The notes under the pieces are model-generated. The model made no database searches, had not been told where the DNA came from, and saw only the letters and a list, made by a program, of their open reading frames with translations. From assembly GCA_943914475.1 (NCBI GenBank), contig CALUCE010000017.1, positions 1 through 44,948 of the forward strand: a stretch of DNA of 44,948 nt, given 5' to 3'. This DNA comes from an uncultured Anaerococcus sp. GTDB taxonomy: Bacteria > Bacillota > Clostridia > Tissierellales > Peptoniphilaceae. The position numbers and the translations under genes are program-made. Of this stretch, positions 41,241 through 44,948 are shown piece by piece (within the stretch, counting starts at the first letter, position 1; each line of letters starts with the position of its first letter).

Positions 41241-41400
41241 AAGGTCTCCTTTCTTAGATTTCTAGATATAAAGTATATACCCTTTTTAAATATATTTAAG
41301 AACCACCTTCTAAATATCTTTAAACAAGTCGAATTATTTCTCTAATATTTGATTTTATACTTCGAGATGACACCGTGTCACTTTGAAGGATTGAAAATCA

Positions 41401-41422
41401 GCCCGTCGGCGTGTGAGGCAGG
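41401..41422 (+). repeat. GC-rich core repeat
   Basis: GCCCGTCGGCGTGTGAGGCA is the same core found at 9003 and 41494 and, inverted, at 43966 and 44637. Just before it, TGACAC-C-GTGTCA at 41368-41380 is a perfect palindrome. Confidence 0.65.
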
Positions 41423-41493
41423 TCTTTCACTTTGAAAGTATTATATTATTAACAAACTACTCCATATAAATATGCCCATCCAGCTCAAAGACA

Positions 41494-41514
41494 GCCCGTC
41501 GGCAAGTGAGGCAG
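41494..41514 (+). repeat. GC-rich core repeat
   Basis: GCCCGTCGGCAAGTGAGGCA differs from the copy at 41401 at two bases. It lies 78 bp before the inverted type B palindrome, a spacing like that at 9003-9079. Confidence 0.6.
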
Positions 41515-41528
41515 ACAGATATATCAAA

Positions 41529-41597
41529 TTAAAACTATCTTATTTTCACAAACCACCACAGATACACCAGGGACAAAATCTTTAGTTTTCTCCCCAA
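41529..41597 (-). repeat. Type B palindromic repeat, inverted copy
   Basis: Read on the minus strand from 41597, GGGGAGAAAACTAAAGATTT and the following TGGTGTATCTG..GTGG.TTTG...AAATAAGATA match the direct copies at 9076 and 9343 base for base over most of about 70 bp. The palindrome occupies 41572-41597 with one mismatch in the stem. Confidence 0.7.
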
Positions 41598-41669
41598 ATA
41601 AGTATGCCTGTACAGCTCTTGCAGAGAGCTTAAGGGAAAGAAAATAAATTTTCTTTTCGGCTTGCAGCT

Positions 41670-41953
41670 GTAAGATTTCTAATTAGACTTTGTGATATAG
41701 CAAATAATTAATCTAATGATAAAGTTATTCTGTAGTTTAATTTATCTCGAGCGTATGCGAAGAGCCGAGGAAAATTTATTTTCCTACTCCTTTCTCTCCG
41801 AACAGGAGCCGTCCGAAAGGGGGTTGGCGGTAAGAGGGGTTTGGGGAGAAACCAATTGGGGAACCGTACGGGAGGTTCCCCTCGGGTGTCTCCCCGGGTG
41901 CGAATTGGTAAAATTTAGAGAATAATATAATAAATGACTTCAATAAAATTCTT
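41670..41953. repeat. Large structured repeat, element X copy 1
   Basis: A GC-rich element of about 285 bp sharing both ends with 44141-44578. In order it has CTCG/CGAG, AGGAAAAT-TT-ATTTTCCT (perfect hairpin) and CTCCT/AGGAG. A stem GGGGAACC/GGTTCCCC (41858-41881) follows, flanked by ACCAATT/AATTGGT and GGGGAGA/TCTCCCC, whose pairings cross. A minus-strand frame across it gives a Pro/Gly-rich peptide that looks fortuitous. No transposase is near. A non-autonomous mobile element or a structured RNA are the two readings; the transcribed strand is unknown. Confidence 0.6.
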
Positions 41954-42058
41954 ACAAAAGAACTTGCCAATCTTTTGCATACTCATGCCACCCATATTTA
42001 CCCAAATCAGTATTAACAAATCTTCGTTTCTGTCTCTATAGGGATTGAAAATACTTAA

Positions 42059-43420
42059 TCATTTTCCATCTGTCTTACTTTGAATCCATCGAGCTCTTTC
42101 CAAAGTCTCCTCCTCACTTGGTTCATTTATAATATAGTTCTTGTCTTTGGTTTTTATTTCTATATATTTATCTACATCATTATAGATATAAAGCCTTACC
42201 TTGCCATAGCCTTCTATATTATAGGAACCAGTCGATGTTTTTTCCATAGCTGCACCATTGGTTCTCACCATTCTTCCTTCTGGCAATTGGTCAAGGATTG
42301 TTATTGATTCAATATCATTTAAATTTATTTCATCCTGATAAAGCTGACTTGATGAAATTTCTAAAACTCCATCCTTATCCTCGTAGCTATAGGTCATAGG
42401 GCTATTAGTAAGCCAAGAAACATAAAATGTCAAAGCAAACATTATAGCTATACTTATCCCATAGTAAATTTTACCTGATAATTTCCCAAAATTTATATCA
42501 GCCCCAATACCTGCAATTCTAGGAACTAGGGTTCTGTCATCATTTTCATTCTTATAGCCCCAGGCTGTATAGTATTCGATTTCATCGTCAAAACCATCCC
42601 CATAATAAGTTTCAAGGATTGGATCATAGGAAAATTTCTTATACTTATAAAAAGTATAGATAAAGTTAAAGCTAAGACCTAGGAAAAATATTATAAAGCC
42701 AATAATAGAAAATGGGTCATAAACCATAAGAGCCACCAGTAAAAGGAAAAGCAGAGAATTAATCAGGCTTTTTTTGTAAAGAAGTTTCGCTTGCCTTGCT
42801 CCTATTTTTTCATTTAGAAGAAGATTAGTCTTAGAATCATCTGTGTAAGCTTTTATAGCAGATCTTGATAAAATCTTATCTATTAAGATATTAGCTCCCA
42901 AAAAGACCAGACCCAAAAGTATCCATATCCAATTTGGATAGACTTTATCTAGGAAAAGACCCAGGGCTATGGAGCCAAGATAGATTAATCCGATAATTAT
43001 GTAGGATGACTTTTTGACTAGAAGGTCATCTTTCTTGTTGAGAAGTTCAAGGTCTATGAGCTTTTTCTTGGGTTCGTCCTTAACATTTTTAGCCTTAAAA
43101 GCTCTCATTTTGTCAATATCTCTTTGTATAATGAAAGGCAAAACAGTCATCATTATGATGGCGTCAAGTAAAAGCATAATCAAAGCATTGTAAAAATATG
43201 CCAGCAGAACAAATAAGACGGTAAGGTTTATGTAGATAAAGATGAGATTTTTCTTGCCAGGTTCAACTATGTCCTTAATCTCCTTTTCATTCTCCAAATA
43301 ATAAGGAATCCTAGTAAATAAAATATTATTCCCAGAAAATTTATAGGCCTTAAGCATGTTATTAAGGTCTAAAAAGTTAAAAATAATTATCATAGGAATA
43401 AAGGTAATCTTAAATGTCAT
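42059..43420 (-). CDS. Multi-pass membrane protein with DUF5808-like region
   Basis: A 453-residue membrane protein. Hydrophobic segments lie at the N-terminus, about 55-95, 138-185, 215-255 and 315-337. A segment Y-T-A-W-G-Y-K-N-E-N-D-D-R-T-L-V-P-R near residues 285-302 matches the short DUF5808 motif as I recall it. The C-terminal 110 residues are soluble and beta-rich (E-I-S-S-S-Q-L-Y, N-L-N-D-I-E-S-I-T-I-L), possibly a PH-like domain. It overlaps the GntR gene by 4 bp, the common pairing of YtrA-type regulators with such membrane proteins. Function is unproven; sensing of envelope state is a guess. Confidence 0.8.
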   Translation of the reverse strand: MTFKITFIPMIIIFNFLDLNNMLKAYKFSGNNILFTRIPYYLENEKEIKDIVEPGKKNLIFIYINLTVLFVLLAYFYNALIMLLLDAIIMMTVLPFIIQRDIDKMRAFKAKNVKDEPKKKLIDLELLNKKDDLLVKKSSYIIIGLIYLGSIALGLFLDKVYPNWIWILLGLVFLGANILIDKILSRSAIKAYTDDSKTNLLLNEKIGARQAKLLYKKSLINSLLFLLLVALMVYDPFSIIGFIIFFLGLSFNFIYTFYKYKKFSYDPILETYYGDGFDDEIEYYTAWGYKNENDDRTLVPRIAGIGADINFGKLSGKIYYGISIAIMFALTFYVSWLTNSPMTYSYEDKDGVLEISSSQLYQDEINLNDIESITILDQLPEGRMVRTNGAAMEKTSTGSYNIEGYGKVRLYIYNDVDKYIEIKTKDKNYIINEPSEEETLERARWIQSKTDGK

Positions 43421-43776
43421 AACAAATCCTCCAAACTTTCATCAAGCAGTTTTCTTATCTCACAAGGTCCCATTCCAGAAGCAAGAAGCCTTGAAAGAGT
43501 AAGTCTAAAACTTTCTATATCTGCATCAGAAGCCTTATCCTTCTTCCTAACCACAGCCCCAGAGCGCTTGTTTATAGTAATATAAGAAGCCTCCTCCAAA
43601 ATCTTATAAGCCTTGTTGGCAGTCATAGGATTAATCCCACAAATATCCGCCAAATTCCTAACCGAAGGAAGCCTATCCCCCTCCACAAAGTCTCCCTTGG
43701 CAATTAAGCCAATAATCTTATCAGCTATCTGCTCATAAATAGGAACCTTAGAATTTAAATCAATTTCAATAACCAT
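43417..43776 (-). CDS. GntR family regulator, YtrA type
   Basis: A 119-residue short GntR regulator: a winged helix (about 1-75) with V-P-I-Y-E-Q-I-A-D-K-I, then G-D-R-L-P-S-V-R-N-L-A and N-P-M-T-A-N-K-A-Y-K-I-L-E, followed by about 40 residues of dimerisation helix. It lacks the large ligand domain of other GntR classes, placing it in the YtrA subfamily. It overlaps the membrane protein gene by an ATGA junction and has its own palindromic operator. It would repress its own operon. Confidence 0.9.
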   Translation of the reverse strand: MVIEIDLNSKVPIYEQIADKIIGLIAKGDFVEGDRLPSVRNLADICGINPMTANKAYKILEEASYITINKRSGAVVRKKDKASDADIESFRLTLSRLLASGMGPCEIRKLLDESLEDLL

Positions 43777-43788
43777 TTTCTTCTCCCT

Positions 43789-43828
43789 CTGTATTAGTTA
43801 TTATAATACAGATAATACAGAAGAACAA
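43789..43828 (-). promoter_or_regulatory. GntR promoter with palindromic operator
   Basis: CTGTATTA (43789-43796) and TAATACAG (43804-43811) form a perfect inverted repeat with a 7-bp spacer; a third half-site TAATACAG is at 43813-43820. On the minus strand TTGTTC (43823-43828) and TATAAT (43800-43805) lie 17 bp apart, so the operator covers the -10 box. Confidence 0.7.
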
Positions 43829-43933
43829 GATATTTTTGTAAAAATATGGAAAAACTTTTTGTGAATACATGAAAACATCAGCTTATAGCAAGTTAATAAT
43901 GTAATTAACAAAAGATATACTCTTTGATAGAGT

Positions 43934-44076
43934 TATTTGGGGACGGACCTAACGGATACAAGATCCTGCCTCACACGCCAGCGGGCTTGATTTAAGGTCT
44001 TATTACAGAAAATAAAATATATATCTATGTCTAAAGATTGAATTTTTTTACTTATGCAGATATATTAAACGTCCCC
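43934..44076 (+). repeat. 143-bp palindrome-bounded repeat, type A copy 1
   Basis: It begins TATTTGGGGACGGACCT and ends CGTCCCC, so GGGGACG and CGTCCCC are terminal inverted repeats. Inside is the inverted GC-rich core (43966-43986), then ATATATCT/AGATATAT arms around CTAAAGATT. A near-identical copy starts 671 bp downstream. No coding frame is supported. Confidence 0.8.
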
Positions 44077-44140
44077 GCCGAGTTAGGGTTAAAAGCTGCT
44101 ACACTGTTATCTATGACTCTATATCCTACGGCTGAAAGCC

Positions 44141-44578
44141 GTAAGATTTCTAATTTGATTTTGTGATATAAGAAAAACTTAAACTATATTATATTAAGTC
44201 TAATATTTAATTTATCTCGAGCGAGCGATACGCCGAGGAAAATTTTTTCCTACTCCTTTCTCTCCGAACAGGAAAAATATTCCACGCCCTGGTAGTGGAC
44301 GAAGGGGGTTAAGTAAAAGAGGGTCTAAGGGGATAAATATCATCTTGTTATGATATTTATCCCGGAAATTACTAGAATTCTGTAATTATTAATTCTTAAC
44401 TATTATTTAATTCACTTTATAATAAAAAATAATTTTTTATAATTTCCGTGCAAACTCTTGGGGAGTCCTCTACGAGCGGACGGGCTTGTTTGGAAATCCC
44501 CCGGGTTGTCTGTCCTTGGCTTACGAAGAAGTAAATATAGAGAATAATATAATAAAAGATTTCCATAAAACTCTTCTT
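44141..44578. repeat. Large structured repeat, element X copy 2
   Basis: It shares the left part (GTAAGATTTCTAATT, TTTAATTTATCTCGAGCG, CCTACTCCTTTCTCTCCGAA) and the right part (TAGAGAATAATATAATAAA) with 41670-41953, but its interior differs and is longer. The interior holds a perfect 14-bp hairpin at 44330-44363 (GGGATAAATATCAT arms) and a long-range stem CGGAAATTA/TAATTTCCG (44363-44371 with 44440-44448). No protein-coding potential was seen. Confidence 0.6.
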
Positions 44579-44604
44579 AAATAGAGATTACCAATATTTG
44601 TGTG

Positions 44605-44747
44605 TATTTGGGGACGGACCTGACGGATACAAGATCCTGCCTCACACGCCAGCGGGCTTGATTTAAGGTCTTATTACAGAAAATAAAATATATATCTATA
44701 TCTAAAGATTCTATTTTTTTTATTATACAGATATATTTAACGTCCCC
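44605..44747 (+). repeat. 143-bp palindrome-bounded repeat, type A copy 2
   Basis: It matches 43934-44076 at nearly every position, including the terminal GGGGACG/CGTCCCC arms and the inverted core at 44637-44657. Differences cluster around the CTAAAGATT loop. The sequence after both copies shares AAAGCTGCT. Confidence 0.8.
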
Positions 44748-44800
44748 GGTTTGCCATGGCGAAAGCTGCTGGTCTATCATATATAGGTTGAACTGATTAC

Positions 44801-44860
44801 TCGAGTTGTCTGCCTTTGACTAATGAAGAAGCAAAAAATATAAAATAATATACTAAAAGA
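44801..44860. repeat. Truncated right end of element X
   Basis: CGAGTTGTCTGCCTTTGACT, then GAAGAAGCAAAAAATATA and AAATAATATACTAAAAGA, resemble the right end of copy 2 (44501-44578). The left part is absent, as if a 671-bp tandem unit had been truncated. Confidence 0.5.
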
Positions 44861-44890
44861 CAAAATATTTCATCGCATAAAAAAATCCCC

Positions 44891-44948
44891 CAAGTGATAT
44901 GTACCCTCTTTACTGGACAAACCAGTAAGGAGGGTATTTTTTATGAAA
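44891..44948 (+). other. Hairpin with sequestered ribosome site and start codon at the window edge
   Basis: A 15-bp stem with one G-T pair (TACCCTCTTTACTGG with its partner, loop ACAAA) ends just before a T run and an ATG at 44943. The partner strand contains AAGGAGG (44927-44933), nine bases before that ATG, so folding would hide the ribosome site. A plus-strand gene probably begins here. GTGATATGTACCCT at the left resembles an insertion-sequence end, but the gene itself is outside the window. Confidence 0.45.

Noticed and set aside
41776..41970. Minus-strand 64-codon frame inside element X
   Set aside because: It is Pro/Gly-rich, lacks a ribosome site and is not kept in copy 2; best explained as chance in a GC-rich structured repeat.
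42020..42058. CRISPR-like repeat ending in GGGATTGAAAAT
   Set aside because: GGATTGAAAAT also occurs near 40565 and 41388, but as single, widely spaced words with no repeat-spacer pattern.
44577..44780. Minus-strand 67-codon frame over type A repeat copy 2
   Set aside because: It spans a non-coding palindromic repeat and has no ribosome site or family resemblance.

Overview
The window looks like chromosome from a low-GC, anaerobic Gram-positive bacterium. A Peptoniphilaceae/Anaerococcus-like member of the Firmicutes is my best guess. This is inferred from the AT-rich genes with strong AGGAGG ribosome sites, a K+-type membrane pyrophosphatase, a giant 2-hydroxyacyl-CoA dehydratase activase, a YtrA-type GntR regulator and OhrR/RpiR/MarR regulators. 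No rRNA or marker gene is present to settle it. Almost every gene lies on the minus strand; the plus-strand genes are a PTS EIIA gene and a MarR regulator, with a further start at the right edge.

Layout, left to right. 0.2-4.7 kb: flavodoxin, an OhrR-type regulator with a glutathione peroxidase, the lipid II flippase MurJ, and a VanY-like D,D-carboxypeptidase. 5.1-8.9 kb: a four-gene operon (ABC ATPase, ABC permease, response regulator, sensor kinase). 9.6-11.9 kb: two tandem secreted CAP-domain paralogues. 12.1-16.9 kb: an ispE-murI-ppx-ppk1 run. 16.9-20.3 kb: a lipoprotein FMN/FAD reductase and an AnsA-like asparaginase. 20.6-21.9 kb: a small phage/plasmid replication remnant. 22.0-27.5 kb: alpha-glucoside utilisation (two overlapping RpiR regulators, 6-phospho-alpha-glucosidase, EIICB, divergent EIIA). 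27.5-31.0 kb: tRNA-Leu, a MATE gene broken by three frameshifts, and the pyrophosphatase. 31.3-36.0 kb: a sulfur-amino-acid locus (RidA, D-cysteine desulfhydrase family, DAACS symporter, MalY-type C-S lyase) with a divergent MarR regulator. 36.1-41.2 kb: the fused activase and a cysteine hydrolase. 42.1-43.8 kb: a YtrA-type GntR regulator with its membrane protein.

The genes group into sensible units. The maltose PTS genes take up and cleave alpha-glucoside 6-phosphates. The MalY/DcyD/RidA set would eliminate sulfur amino acids to 2-aminoacrylate and then pyruvate. The ppx/ppk1 pair balances polyphosphate.

The least explained part of the window is not protein-coding. Four gene-free gaps (about 0.6-0.9, 8.9-9.6, 41.3-42.0 and 43.8-44.9 kb) carry one interrelated, modular family of GC-rich palindromic repeats. 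Their stems change by paired substitutions while a short AACTAAAG loop is kept. Two of these gaps also hold a larger repeat of roughly 285-440 bp, called element X here. One copy of X can be drawn with a nested hairpin and two crossing helices (a possible pseudoknot). I regard this repeat system as the best candidate for something undescribed. Two promoters that appear to lie inside the terminator of the preceding gene, and an apparent AUC start codon for one RpiR regulator, are also worth checking.
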